In this document: positions 19,310 through 28,244 of the stretch, piece after piece
Position numbering within the stretch: position 1 is the first letter of the stretch
Layout of the letters: each line of letters starts with the position of its first letter
Assembly: GCF_024721175.1 (NCBI RefSeq)
Contig: NZ_CP099400.1
Location: 310,001-374,000 of the forward strand
Origin: Rhizobium sp. Pop5
GTDB taxonomy: Bacteria; Pseudomonadota; Alphaproteobacteria; Rhizobiales; Rhizobiaceae
Direction: 5' to 3'
Length of the DNA: 64,000 nt
Made by a program: the position numbers and the translations under genes
The notes under the pieces: model-generated
What the model was told of the DNA's origin: nothing
Seen by the model: only the letters and a program-made list of their open reading frames with translations
Databases searched by the model: none

Positions 19310-19389
19310 GGATTTTCCGCTGTCGCCTTCTCTTTCGTTCGAAGGCAATCCTATCGTGGTAGTGAAATTTCCTCAACCTTGAAGAAAAC

Positions 19390-20361
19390 TCAATCCCGAC
19401 GCGCCTCACGCGGAGCCATGCCGTAAACGGCTCGGAACATGCGGGAAAAATGGCTCAAACTGGAAAACCCGGTGGCGACCGCGATTTCCGAGACGGAAAG
19501 CGGGCTCTGCTTCAGCAGGCGATGGGCATGCTGAAGCCTGATCCCATGATACTGGTCGAGAAAGGTCGTGCCGAGGTGAACCGCAAAGAGCCGGTCGAGA
19601 TGGCGGGGGGTGACGCCGGCAATGCGCGCCATGGCGGCGCGGTCGAGCGGCATCTCGATCGTCTCTTCCATCCGCTCGAGAACGCTGAGCAGGCCGGGAT
19701 GATGGGCGCCGTAACGCTCGGCGAGCGAGGCGCGCTGTGGGGCGGTGGGTTCGTTGACCTCTGTGTGAAGATACCAGTCGCTGACCCTGCGCGCGAAATC
19801 CGGTCCCATGCGTTCGGCGATCAGCACGTGCATCATATCGAGCGGCGCAATGCCGCCGCCGCAGGTAATGCGGTTGCCGTCGATCACGAAGCGGGCCTGG
19901 CGCGGCGTGAGATCCGGGAAAGCTTCGAGGAGGGTGGCCGCATGCTCCCAATGGATGGTGAAGTCGCGACCGCCAAGCAGACCGGCGGCGGCCATCAGAT
20001 AGGGACCGCCCGATATGCCGCCGATCCTGACACCTTCGCGCGACAATTGCCTCAGGCATGCAAGCACGCCGGGATATCGCCAGTCGCGCGGTGAGCCGCC
20101 GGCGCAGACGAAAGCCGTGCCGAGGCCTGCCCCTCTGACGGGAAGAGGTTCGGCCGGAACGCTGACGCCGGAGGAGGAAAGCGCCGGCTCGCCGTCCGGT
20201 GAAAAGGTTGACAGCCGATAGATCTCGCGTCCGGCCAGAAGATTGGCTGCCCTGAGCGGCTCCGTCGCCGAGGCGTAAGACATCAGCGCGAATCCCGGGA
20301 TCAGGATGAAGCCGATCTCCTGGGCATTTCTGCTATCGGGTCTGGTATCGGTTGCGGACAT
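19390..20361 (-). CDS. GlxA-type AraC-family regulator with DJ-1/GATase-like sensor domain
   Basis: The 323-residue protein has an N-terminal GATase1/DJ-1-like domain (about 15-200, IGFILIPGFALMSYASATEPLR, GGISGGPYLMAAAGLL) and a C-terminal AraC helix-turn-helix pair (about 225-320, ending SLSHFSRMFRAVYGMAPREAR). Close relatives, GbdR and GlxA types, control betaine, carnitine or sarcosine breakdown. It is divergent from mgdABCD with an 87-base shared promoter, so activation of mgdABCD is a reasonable inference. Confidence 0.85.
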   Translation of the reverse strand: MSATDTRPDSRNAQEIGFILIPGFALMSYASATEPLRAANLLAGREIYRLSTFSPDGEPALSSSGVSVPAEPLPVRGAGLGTAFVCAGGSPRDWRYPGVLACLRQLSREGVRIGGISGGPYLMAAAGLLGGRDFTIHWEHAATLLEAFPDLTPRQARFVIDGNRITCGGGIAPLDMMHVLIAERMGPDFARRVSDWYLHTEVNEPTAPQRASLAERYGAHHPGLLSVLERMEETIEMPLDRAAMARIAGVTPRHLDRLFAVHLGTTFLDQYHGIRLQHAHRLLKQSPLSVSEIAVATGFSSLSHFSRMFRAVYGMAPREARRD

Positions 20362-20396
20362 GTCTCTTTTCTAATCGCTAATGTCCCAATTGTGCA

Positions 20397-20410
20397 AGTC
20401 GATTGCGACT
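20397..20410. promoter_or_regulatory. Inverted repeat in the araC/mgdA divergent promoter
   Basis: AGTCG-ATTG-CGACT is a perfect 5-bp inverted repeat 39 bases before the mgdA ATG. It shares AGTC...GACT arms with the palindrome before tdm (1622-1634), although the spacing differs by one. A common regulator is possible but unproven. Confidence 0.3.
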
Positions 20411-20448
20411 GTTCTGGCATCATGCACCTGTTCTTTTCGGGTTGACCC

Positions 20449-21699
20449 ATGCGCTATTCCGCTCTTTCGATTTTCCTGAACGGCCTTCGCGGCAACAAAG
20501 GCTGGGCACCCGCCTGGCGCGATCCCGCGCCGAAGCCGCACTACGATGTCGTCATCGTCGGCGGCGGCGGTCATGGCCTTGCCACCGCCTACTATCTTGC
20601 CAAGGAGTTCGGCGTTACCAATGTCGCCGTCCTCGAAAAGGGCTATCTCGGCTCCGGCAATATCGGCAGGAATACGACGATCATTCGCTCGAACTACCTG
20701 CTGCCGGGCAATAATCCCTTCTACGAACTGTCGATGAAACTCTGGGAGGGGCTGGAGCAGGACTTCAATTTCAACGCCATGGTCTCGCAGCGCGGCGTCC
20801 TCAACCTCTTCCATTCGGACGCGCAGCGCGATGCCTATACCCGCCGCGGCAATGCTATGCGGCTGCACGGCGTCGACGCCGAGCTTCTCGACCGGCAGGC
20901 AGTGCGCAAAAAGTTGCCTTTCCTCGATTTCGACAATGCTCGTTTCCCGGTCATGGGCGGCCTGCTCCAACAGCGCGGCGGGACGGTGCGCCACGATGCG
21001 GTCGCATGGGGTTATGCCCGCGGCGCGGACAGCCGCGGCGTCGACATCATCACCCAGTGCGAGGTAACCGGCATCCGCACTGAAAACGGTGAGGTCACCG
21101 GTGTCGAAACCAGCAGGGGCTTCATCGGCTGCGGCAAGCTGGCGCTTGCGGCGGCCGGCAATTCCACCGTCGTCGCCGATATGGCCGGCCTTCGCCTCCC
21201 GATCGAAAGCCATGTGCTGCAGGCCTTCGTCTCCGAAGGGCTGAAACCCTTCATCGACAATGTCGTCACATTCGGCGCCGGACATTTCTACGTGTCCCAG
21301 TCCGACAAAGGCGGCCTCGTCTTCGGCGGCGATATCGACGGCTATAATTCCTATGCCCAGCGCGGCAATCTGGCGACCGTCGAACACGTCGCGGAGGCTG
21401 GGCTCGCAATGATCCCGTCGCTATCGCGCGTGCGCTACCTCCGCTCCTGGGGCGGCGTCATGGATATGAGCATGGACGGTTCGCCGATCATCGACCGCAC
21501 CCATATCGACAATCTCTATCTCAACGCCGGCTGGTGTTATGGCGGCTTTAAAGCCACCCCCGCCTCCGGCTTCTGTTACGCCCATCTGATTGCCCGCAAT
21601 ACGCCGCACCAGACGGCCCGCGCCTTCCGGCTCGACCGTTTCGCGCGCGGCTATCAGATCGACGAAAAGGGCGTCGGCGCCCAGCCCAATCTGCACTGA
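20449..21699 (+). CDS. mgdA: N-methylglutamate dehydrogenase subunit A (sarcosine oxidase beta-like)
   Basis: The 416-residue protein is a DAO-fold flavoprotein of the sarcosine oxidase beta family. The FAD GxGxxG motif lies at about residues 27-40 (DVVIVGGGGHGLATAYYLA), followed by GNIGRNTTIIRSNYLLPGNN, where flavin attachment occurs in relatives. The subunit carries the oxidative site. Heterotetrameric sarcosine oxidase (soxBDAG) is the alternative; the linked gmaS and mgs genes favour N-methylglutamate dehydrogenase. Confidence 0.82.
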   Translation: MRYSALSIFLNGLRGNKGWAPAWRDPAPKPHYDVVIVGGGGHGLATAYYLAKEFGVTNVAVLEKGYLGSGNIGRNTTIIRSNYLLPGNNPFYELSMKLWEGLEQDFNFNAMVSQRGVLNLFHSDAQRDAYTRRGNAMRLHGVDAELLDRQAVRKKLPFLDFDNARFPVMGGLLQQRGGTVRHDAVAWGYARGADSRGVDIITQCEVTGIRTENGEVTGVETSRGFIGCGKLALAAAGNSTVVADMAGLRLPIESHVLQAFVSEGLKPFIDNVVTFGAGHFYVSQSDKGGLVFGGDIDGYNSYAQRGNLATVEHVAEAGLAMIPSLSRVRYLRSWGGVMDMSMDGSPIIDRTHIDNLYLNAGWCYGGFKATPASGFCYAHLIARNTPHQTARAFRLDRFARGYQIDEKGVGAQPNLH

Positions 21700-21711
21700 G
21701 GACATTCGACG

Positions 21712-21993
21712 ATGGCAAGCCTGATTTCCTGTCCCCATTGCGGCGTCCGGCCCAAGGAAGAGTTCTCGATCCGCGGCGATGCCGGGCTTGTCAGGCCGGC
21801 GCCGGATGCCGGTCAAGACGCCTGGTTCGACTACGTCTATCTCCGTGACAATCCGAGGGGCCGGCACAGCGAATACTGGCACCATTCCTCGGGATGCCGC
21901 CGCTGGCTGATCGTCGAACGCGATACCATCACCCATGCCGTCCATGACGTGCGGGATGCCGCGCTTTCCAAGCTTGGCGGAGAAATAGCATGA
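21712..21993 (+). CDS. mgdB: N-methylglutamate dehydrogenase subunit B (sarcosine oxidase delta-like)
   Basis: The 93-residue protein matches SoxD-type delta subunits, which bind one zinc: CPHC near the N-terminus and a later His/Cys pair (WHHSSGC). It lies 12 bases after mgdA and its stop overlaps the mgdC start by four bases. Confidence 0.82.
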   Translation: MASLISCPHCGVRPKEEFSIRGDAGLVRPAPDAGQDAWFDYVYLRDNPRGRHSEYWHHSSGCRRWLIVERDTITHAVHDVRDAALSKLGGEIA

Positions 21994-24944
21994 CGAGCTT
22001 CCGTCTTTCCTCCGGCGGCCGCATCGACCGCGCCACTTCGCTCGGCTTCACCTTCGACGGCAAGGCACTCGCGGGCCATCCGGGCGACACGCTCGCCTCG
22101 GCGCTGCTTGCCAACGGTATCAAGCTCGTCGGCCGCAGCTTCAAGTATCACCGCCCACGCGGCATCCTGACGGCGGGCGCTGCCGAACCGAACGCGCTGG
22201 TGACGACAGGTGGCGGCGGGCGCACCGAACCGAACACGCGCGCCACGATGATCGAGCTTCATGAGGGGCTGACGGCGAAGAGCCAGAACCGCTGGCCTTC
22301 GCTCGGCTTCGATGTCGGCGCCGTTAACGGGCTGCTCTCGCCCTTCCTCAGCGCCGGCTTCTACTACAAAACCTTCATGTGGCCGGCGGCGCTGTGGGAA
22401 AAGCTCTACGAGCCGGTGATCCGCAAGGCGGCGGGTCTCGGGCGGGCCTCCTACGACGCTGATCCCGATTCCTATGAGAAATGCTGGGCGCATTGCGATC
22501 TGCTGGTGATCGGCGCCGGCCCTGCCGGTCTTGCCGCAGCGCTGACGGCCGGCCGTGCTGGGGCTCGTGTCATCCTCGCCGACGAGGGGACCGAACTCGG
22601 CGGCAGCCTACTTTCGGAAAGCGGTGCCATCGAAGGCGTGCTGGCGGGTAGCCTTCTCGGCGAGTTGCTTGCCGAACTCGAAAAGCTGGAAAATGTACGT
22701 CGCCTGCCGCGCACGACTGTTTTCGGCTGGTATGACGACAATGTTTTCGGCGCGGTTGAACGCGTGCAGAAGCATGTGGCGATGCCCGATCCGGATCGTC
22801 CGGTCGAACGGCTGTGGCGCATCGTCGCCCGCCAGGCGATCCTGGCGACGGGGGCGGAGGAGCGGCCGCTCGTCTTCGGCGGCAACGATATTCCCGGCGT
22901 GATGATGGCAGGCGCCATGCGCAGCTATCTGAATCGGCAGGCGGTCGCGCCGGGCCAAAGCACGGTGATCTTTACCACCAACGATACCGGCTATGACACC
23001 GCCGCCGATCTTGAAGCCGCCGGCCTTCAAGTTGCAGCGATCGTCGACAGCCGCGCCGATGGCGGCAAGAGTTGGCAGGGCCGCGCCGAGGTTCTGCGGG
23101 GCGCCCGGGTCATCGATGCAGAGGGGGGTAAGCGCCTGCGCGGCGTCAGCGTCCAGACCGCAGGCGGCATTCGCCGGATCGATGCGGATGCGCTCGCCAT
23201 GTCGGGCGGCTGGAGCCCGGTCATCCATCTCGCCTGCCATCGTGGCGGCAAACCGCAATGGTCGGAGGAGGCCTCGGCATTTCTGGCGCCGGATGCACAG
23301 GAAGGCCTTGCCGTGGCGGGCGCGGCGGCCGGCCTTGCGCAAATCGCGACCTGCCTCGGCAATGGTGCGGCAAAGGCTGCCGCCGTGTTGCAGGCGATCG
23401 GTTTTGCCGCGAAACCGGCCTTTGCCTCAGTCACCGAGACGACCCAGACTGCAAAGCCGCTCTGGTCGATCAAAGGCTCGAAGGGCAAGGCTTTTGTCGA
23501 TTATCAGAACGACGTGCACCTCAAGGATCTGGGCCTTGCGGTACGTGAAGGCTACGGCCATGTCGAGCTTGCCAAGCGCTACACCACATCAGGCATGGCG
23601 ACCGACCAGGGCAAGCTTTCCAACATCAACGCCATCGGCATTCTCGCCGAGGCGCGCGGTGTGTCGCCCGCCGAGGTGGGAACGACGACCTTCCGGCCCT
23701 TCTATACGCCGGTTTCCTTCGGCGCTTTGACCGGGGCATCGCGCGGCAAACATTTTCAGCCGGCGCGCAAATCGCCGCTGCATGGCTGGGCTCAGAAGAA
23801 TGGCGCCGTCTTCGTCGAAACCGGCCTTTGGTACCGCTCCTCCTGGTTCCCGCGCGCCGGCGAGACGACGTGGCGCGAAAGCGTCGACCGCGAGGTGCTG
23901 AATATCCGGAAGAATGCCGGCCTCTGCGATGTCTCCACGCTCGGCAAGATTGAGATCTTCGGCAGGGATGCCGCGGCCTTCCTCGACCGGATCTATTGTA
24001 ACGGCTTCGCCAAGCTTGCTCCGGGCAAGGCGCGTTACGGCATCATGCTGCGCGAAGACGGCTTCATCTATGATGACGGCACCACCAGCCGGTTCAGCGA
24101 CGATCATTTCTTCATGACGACGACGACAGCCCTTGCCGCCGGCGTACTCACCCATCTCGAATTCTGCGCCCAGACGCTCTGGCCGGAACTCGATGTCTGC
24201 TTCGCCTCCTCGACCGATCAATGGGCGCAGATGGCGGTTGCCGGTCCGAAGTCACGCGCCATCCTCTCGGAAATCGTCGACGAGGACATATCGGACTCCG
24301 CCTTCCCCTTCATGAGCGCCCGCAAGGTGTCTCTCTTCGGCGGCAGCCTCGAAGGCCGGCTTTTCCGGATCTCCTTCTCCGGCGAACTTGCCTATGAGCT
24401 GGCGGTGCCGGCCGGTTACGGCGAAGGCGTTGCCGACGCCATCATGGCGGCAGGTGAAAAGCACGGCATCTCAGCCTATGGCGTTGAAGCGCTCGGCGTC
24501 ATGCGCATCGAGAAGGGCCATGTCACCCACGCCGAGATCAACGGCACGGTCACACCAGGCGATCTCGGCTTCGGTCGAATGGTTTCATCCACCAAGCCGG
24601 ATTTCATCGGCAAGGCGATGCTGGCCCGCGAGGGGCTGCAGGATCCCGAGCGCCCGCGCCTCGTCGGCGTCAAGCCGCTTAATCCGGCAAGCGGTTTCCG
24701 CACCGGCTCGCATATCCTTGCCGACGGCGCTGCGGCGACGCTCGAAAACGACCAGGGCTACATCACATCAAGCGCCTTTTCGCCGACGCTCGGCCATACG
24801 ATCGGCCTGGCGCTCGTGAAGCGCGGGCCGGAACGCATCGGCGAAAAGGTGACTGTCTGGAATGGGCTGCGCAACGAATTCACCGAGGCGGTGCTCTGCC
24901 ATCCCGTCTTCATCGACCCTGAAAACGAGAAGCTCCATGCCTGA
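21990..24944 (+). CDS. mgdC: N-methylglutamate dehydrogenase subunit C (sarcosine oxidase alpha-like)
   Basis: The 984-residue protein has the three-part SoxA architecture: an N-terminal ferredoxin-like domain (FTFDGKALAGHPGDTLASAL), a central NAD/FAD-binding domain (LLVIGAGPAGLAAALTAGRAGA, about residues 170-430), and a C-terminal GcvT domain (about 590-980, FRISFSGELAYEL, LGVMRIEKGHV) that binds THF and takes the C1 unit as methylene-THF. It overlaps mgdB by four bases and mgdD by eight, so all four subunits are likely made together. Confidence 0.85.
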   Translation: MTSFRLSSGGRIDRATSLGFTFDGKALAGHPGDTLASALLANGIKLVGRSFKYHRPRGILTAGAAEPNALVTTGGGGRTEPNTRATMIELHEGLTAKSQNRWPSLGFDVGAVNGLLSPFLSAGFYYKTFMWPAALWEKLYEPVIRKAAGLGRASYDADPDSYEKCWAHCDLLVIGAGPAGLAAALTAGRAGARVILADEGTELGGSLLSESGAIEGVLAGSLLGELLAELEKLENVRRLPRTTVFGWYDDNVFGAVERVQKHVAMPDPDRPVERLWRIVARQAILATGAEERPLVFGGNDIPGVMMAGAMRSYLNRQAVAPGQSTVIFTTNDTGYDTAADLEAAGLQVAAIVDSRADGGKSWQGRAEVLRGARVIDAEGGKRLRGVSVQTAGGIRRIDADALAMSGGWSPVIHLACHRGGKPQWSEEASAFLAPDAQEGLAVAGAAAGLAQIATCLGNGAAKAAAVLQAIGFAAKPAFASVTETTQTAKPLWSIKGSKGKAFVDYQNDVHLKDLGLAVREGYGHVELAKRYTTSGMATDQGKLSNINAIGILAEARGVSPAEVGTTTFRPFYTPVSFGALTGASRGKHFQPARKSPLHGWAQKNGAVFVETGLWYRSSWFPRAGETTWRESVDREVLNIRKNAGLCDVSTLGKIEIFGRDAAAFLDRIYCNGFAKLAPGKARYGIMLREDGFIYDDGTTSRFSDDHFFMTTTTALAAGVLTHLEFCAQTLWPELDVCFASSTDQWAQMAVAGPKSRAILSEIVDEDISDSAFPFMSARKVSLFGGSLEGRLFRISFSGELAYELAVPAGYGEGVADAIMAAGEKHGISAYGVEALGVMRIEKGHVTHAEINGTVTPGDLGFGRMVSSTKPDFIGKAMLAREGLQDPERPRLVGVKPLNPASGFRTGSHILADGAAATLENDQGYITSSAFSPTLGHTIGLALVKRGPERIGEKVTVWNGLRNEFTEAVLCHPVFIDPENEKLHA

Positions 24945-25485
24945 TCTTCCCCAGCACAGACCGGTTCTTGTCGGGACGGCACATAACGGCATCCTCGGAG
25001 CAGGCATCCGGCTGGAAGCCCTGCCGGAAGGCCATCTGCTGCATGTGCTCGGCGCCATCGTGCCCGCCGAACTTGGCCAGGAATTGGCGAAAGCGGGCTT
25101 TGCGAAAAGCGCGATCCGTGAGGCCGGCTTCCGGCAATGGTTCGTCGCCGGCGACGAGCCACTTCCGCCGGCAAGTATCTACGCCCTGGCCACCGCGCTC
25201 GCCGGAAAAGCCTTCGTCATGGATCAGAGCCACGGGCGCGTGCGCATCCGCGTTTCCGGCCGATATTCCCGCGCGCTCCTTGCCAGGGGCACAGCCGTCG
25301 ATCTCGATGCCGCCGTCTTCCCGCAGGGCCGCTCAGTGATGACGATGGTCGGTCATATCTCCGTGCAGATCGCCCGTACCGGCGACGACAGCTTCGAGCT
25401 CACGGTTCTGCGCAGCTTCGCCGAAAGCCTGTGGGACGAACTCAGGCATATGGCGGCGAGCGCTGAAAAGGACGGCGGCGCATAA
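24937..25485 (+). CDS. mgdD: N-methylglutamate dehydrogenase subunit D (sarcosine oxidase gamma-like)
   Basis: The 182-residue protein matches SoxG-type gamma subunits, with DLDAAVFPQGRSVMTMVGHISVQI and a C-terminal AESLWDELRHMA. I chose the ATG at 24937, which overlaps the end of mgdC by eight bases. The longer upstream frame is only a shadow of mgdC. It ends the mgdABCD operon, and the base composition drops sharply after it. Confidence 0.8.
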   Translation: MPDLPQHRPVLVGTAHNGILGAGIRLEALPEGHLLHVLGAIVPAELGQELAKAGFAKSAIREAGFRQWFVAGDEPLPPASIYALATALAGKAFVMDQSHGRVRIRVSGRYSRALLARGTAVDLDAAVFPQGRSVMTMVGHISVQIARTGDDSFELTVLRSFAESLWDELRHMAASAEKDGGA

Positions 25486-25977
25486 GAGGGCAGCCTTGCC
25501 GGCACAAAGATCGACGATTGTCCGAAATTAGCTAGAAGGTTCAATTTTCTGGCGGGGACATACAGCCGTCAACGATTGAGCCAACACGAGAAATTCGCTA
25601 CATCGGAAGAGGATGGGGGCTAGGGCTTTTTTGCAGAAACTAAAATTTGGGCTGTGAAGACCGAGTTCACGGGATCACCGGCAAAAAGCCTGCTGTTTCG
25701 GCAAAGGTCCGTTCAGAGCGGAAGATGTTAGGCCACAGTGAATATAGCCGCTATGCTAGCGAGCCCGTTTTGTTGTTTGGCAGCTTTAAGCAAGTTGACT
25801 TGAGGATTAAACCGGAGCTTGCGGAAAATATGCGCCCTCGTAAACCGTCGCATCTGCAGGTAAAAATTTCCGTCTCGAAAGTATCGCTGGATAATAGTGT
25901 CCTTCGTATTCGTTATGATGGCTTTATATGTATATGGAGAAACTCTCCAATCACATAAGAGTCCGGAGGAACAGACG
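25486..25977. other. Lower-GC gap without a recognised gene
   Basis: About 490 bases after mgdD are clearly richer in A and T than the flanks and show no convincing gene. Near its end TGGAGA-AAC-TCTCCA (25935-25949) is a perfect 6-bp inverted repeat, 28 bases ahead of the next small gene, and may be an operator or hairpin. The stretch looks like acquired or decaying DNA between two conserved loci. Confidence 0.4.
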
Positions 25978-26205
25978 ATGGATGTATTAAAAAAATACCT
26001 TGTTGAATCCGGAGAAGTTGATCGGATGCAATTTGCGAATTGCTCCAGAATAGAGGTGACAGAAAGCGATCGGCTTCCAAATGTGAGCTTCTTTATGGGG
26101 TGCGAGATTAAGAAACCGCTTTCGGCAGACCCTATTGCTCTCTCAGTGGCTTTCGGTGTTCGCGGACAAGTTGAATTTACGGATCTATCAAGGGGCGAGA
26201 AATAA
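25978..26205 (+). CDS. Small hypothetical protein, 75 residues
   Basis: I do not recognise this protein. GGAGG lies 8 bases upstream of the ATG at 25978, an unusually good ribosome site for this lower-GC area. The product is soluble and mixed in charge, beginning MDVLKKYLVESGEVDRMQF, with no signal peptide or membrane segment. A longer frame runs upstream, but its extra residues precede the ribosome site. Its neighbours are mgdD and rtcR, neither with an obvious link. Confidence 0.5.
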   Translation: MDVLKKYLVESGEVDRMQFANCSRIEVTESDRLPNVSFFMGCEIKKPLSADPIALSVAFGVRGQVEFTDLSRGEK

Positions 26206-26424
26206 TGGGATCAGGTTCGAAAACAAACCCGCTGACGAGTTTTGGACGACAAGACGCACAGGTGCAGTGGGAAATCGGCAACGGAGCCACTGTCTAGGTT
26301 GATATGTATTCACCTATGACTCAGGTTGGAGGCTCGGTCTTCTCGGTTGGAAGCTTTGGCCCGGCAACGGCCAATTTGTCCCATGAGCGAAAGAGATGAT
26401 TGGCGTCATTCCCAACACAAGCCC

Positions 26425-28032
26425 TCATCCGGGTTTCTTGATGTCCTCGAATCTGAGGCTGAAGCGCGCGAGATATTTACTCAGGCGATCGGCGTCGTTG
26501 CTGCTCTTTTTCTCCAGTCGCGAGATCGCAAACAAGGCTCTGCCCGCCGCGCTTGCCGTGGCATGTTGACGGCAGGTATGAAGAACAGTGGCAAGCTGTG
26601 CTGTGTCGAAGCGATCGAGGCGAGCAGCAGCCTCCGCGCCCAGCACTTCTTCAATGATCAGATCCACTCTGCCGTCGTCACTTGAGCTGCGCCAAAACGC
26701 ATTCAACCGTCGGACTTCATCGTCAACGACGTCGGTCGTGATGCGTCCATGCGGCGCGAGGGTCGCCATGCGGGTAACCGAAGCCGACAGGTCGCGAAAG
26801 TTGGCGCTCCAGACGGCATTTGAGCCAGTTGCGAAAGTAAGATAGCGGTCGCGAGCTTCCTTGTTGAAAGTAACATTTTCGCCTTCTCGTTCCAGATAGC
26901 GCCTGAGCTCGAAGTCGAGATTGGGCTCTATGTCCTCTTTGCGCTCGCGCAGGGCCGGCAGCTGGAAAGTCCAAAGGTTCAGGCGGGCATAGAGATCTTC
27001 GCGGAACCTGCCTTTTCGGACATCCTCGCCAAGATCGCGATTGGTGCCGGCAAGCAGCTGAAAGTCCGCGGACGCCTCCCGATCAGCGCCCACAGGCAGA
27101 AACTTCTTTTCCTCGATCGCGCTCAGGCACATGGCCTGTTCGTCGAGGCCGAGTTCGCCAATCTCGTCGAGGAACAGCACGCCTTTGTCAGCGGACTTGA
27201 GCAAGCCGGCACGCTCGCCGGCAGCGCCGGTAAACGCTCCTTTTACGTGGCCGAACAGGGTGGACATGGCCTGGTCGCCGCGCAGGGTCGCGCAGTTGAC
27301 CTCGATGAACGGACCGCTGACCTTGCGCTGGCTCTTCTTCAATTCGTAGATCCTGCGGGCGAGCTGCGACTTGCCGGCACCGGTCGGCCCGGTCAGGAGA
27401 ACGGGCGCCGTCGAGCGGATCACCACCCGTTCGATCTCGTCGATCATTCTGTTGAAGGCGGCGTTGCGGGTCGAAATCCCCGATTTCAGAAAAGAGGCGG
27501 CGTCTTCCCGCTCGGAAGCGAAGCGCTTGGCGATCTCGTCATAGCGGGAAAGGTCGAGGTCGATGATCCGATGCGTGCCGGCGAAATTCTGCTCCGGTTC
27601 GCGGTCCCGCGGCGGCGAGAGCTGCAACAGCTGGCCGGGAATGATACGGGCTTCGGTCAGCAAGAACCAGCAGATCTGTGCGACATGAGTGCCGGTGGTG
27701 ATGTTGACGAGATAGTCTTCCGTTTCGGGATCGAAGTTGTAGTTGCGGGCAAAGTCCCTGAGGTTCGTATAGACCTCCGAAAAATCCCAGGGGTCCTTGA
27801 AGTTGATGACGTTGCTCCGCACCTCCGTTGCCGGCGCCACGGCTTCGATGTCGGCAACGATGCGGTGACAGAGAGCTTGCGAGTGGTTGTCGAGGATCAG
27901 TTCCAGTCGGTCGATGAACAGGCCCGGTTGCTGGCAAAGCGCGATATTGGGCCGCCAGCGGCTCCAGCGATTTTCCCATTTCCCTGCATCTAAGGTGGTT
28001 CCCAATATGCTGATGGCGACGCGGCGCTTCAT
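26425..28032 (-). CDS. rtcR: RtcR, sigma-54-dependent CARF-domain activator of RNA-repair genes
   Basis: The 535-residue protein has the RtcR layout: an N-terminal CARF domain (about 1-180, VNITTGTHVAQICWFLL) that senses a nucleotide ligand, a sigma-54 AAA+ domain (about 185-430) with Walker A GPTGAGKS, the sigma-54 contact motif GAFTGA, and Walker B GVLFLDEIGEL, and a C-terminal DNA-binding region. The ATG at 28032 is preferred over a GTG one codon earlier. It is divergent from rsr, whose upstream region has a sigma-54 promoter, so control of rsr, the Y RNAs and rtcB is expected. Confidence 0.93.
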   Translation of the reverse strand: MKRRVAISILGTTLDAGKWENRWSRWRPNIALCQQPGLFIDRLELILDNHSQALCHRIVADIEAVAPATEVRSNVINFKDPWDFSEVYTNLRDFARNYNFDPETEDYLVNITTGTHVAQICWFLLTEARIIPGQLLQLSPPRDREPEQNFAGTHRIIDLDLSRYDEIAKRFASEREDAASFLKSGISTRNAAFNRMIDEIERVVIRSTAPVLLTGPTGAGKSQLARRIYELKKSQRKVSGPFIEVNCATLRGDQAMSTLFGHVKGAFTGAAGERAGLLKSADKGVLFLDEIGELGLDEQAMCLSAIEEKKFLPVGADREASADFQLLAGTNRDLGEDVRKGRFREDLYARLNLWTFQLPALRERKEDIEPNLDFELRRYLEREGENVTFNKEARDRYLTFATGSNAVWSANFRDLSASVTRMATLAPHGRITTDVVDDEVRRLNAFWRSSSDDGRVDLIIEEVLGAEAAARLDRFDTAQLATVLHTCRQHATASAAGRALFAISRLEKKSSNDADRLSKYLARFSLRFEDIKKPG

Positions 28033-28093
28033 CACTCTTATCCAAAATTATAAAGCATGATAGTTTGCGATAATATAATCGGGATCGGATTTT

Positions 28094-28110
28094 CGCAATT
28101 CATGATTGCG
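28094..28110. promoter_or_regulatory. Inverted repeat upstream of the sigma-54 promoter, possible RtcR site
   Basis: CGCAAT-TCATG-ATTGCG is a perfect 6-bp inverted repeat about 85 bases upstream of the sigma-54 promoter, the usual distance for an enhancer site of a sigma-54 activator. It lies in the AT-rich rtcR/rsr gap. No RtcR consensus was available to compare. Confidence 0.4.
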
Positions 28111-28193
28111 TTCGGCAAAGGCATAAAAATTTCTCTTTTAAAAGCAGATAGATGAAGGAAAATCTCGCGTATCTCCCGCTCTTTTCTCCAAAC

Positions 28194-28208
28194 TGGCACG
28201 CGTCTTGA
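28194..28208 (+). promoter_or_regulatory. Sigma-54 promoter of the rsr/Y RNA/rtcB unit
   Basis: TGGCACG-CGTC-TTGA matches the sigma-54 -24/-12 pattern (TGGCACG-N4-TTGC) except for the last base, 36 bases upstream of the rsr ATG. With rtcR next door this is strong contextual support. A second TGGCACG follows at 28216 but has no -12 partner. Confidence 0.8.
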
Positions 28209-28244
28209 AATGTATCTGGCACGAACCAAACAACAGGTGCTGTC

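Noticed and set aside
20449..25485. Plain sarcosine oxidase soxBDAG
   Set aside because: The subunits are homologous, but gmaS and all three N-methylglutamate synthase genes lie just across the regulators, so N-methylglutamate dehydrogenase is preferred. Sarcosine oxidation is not fully excluded.
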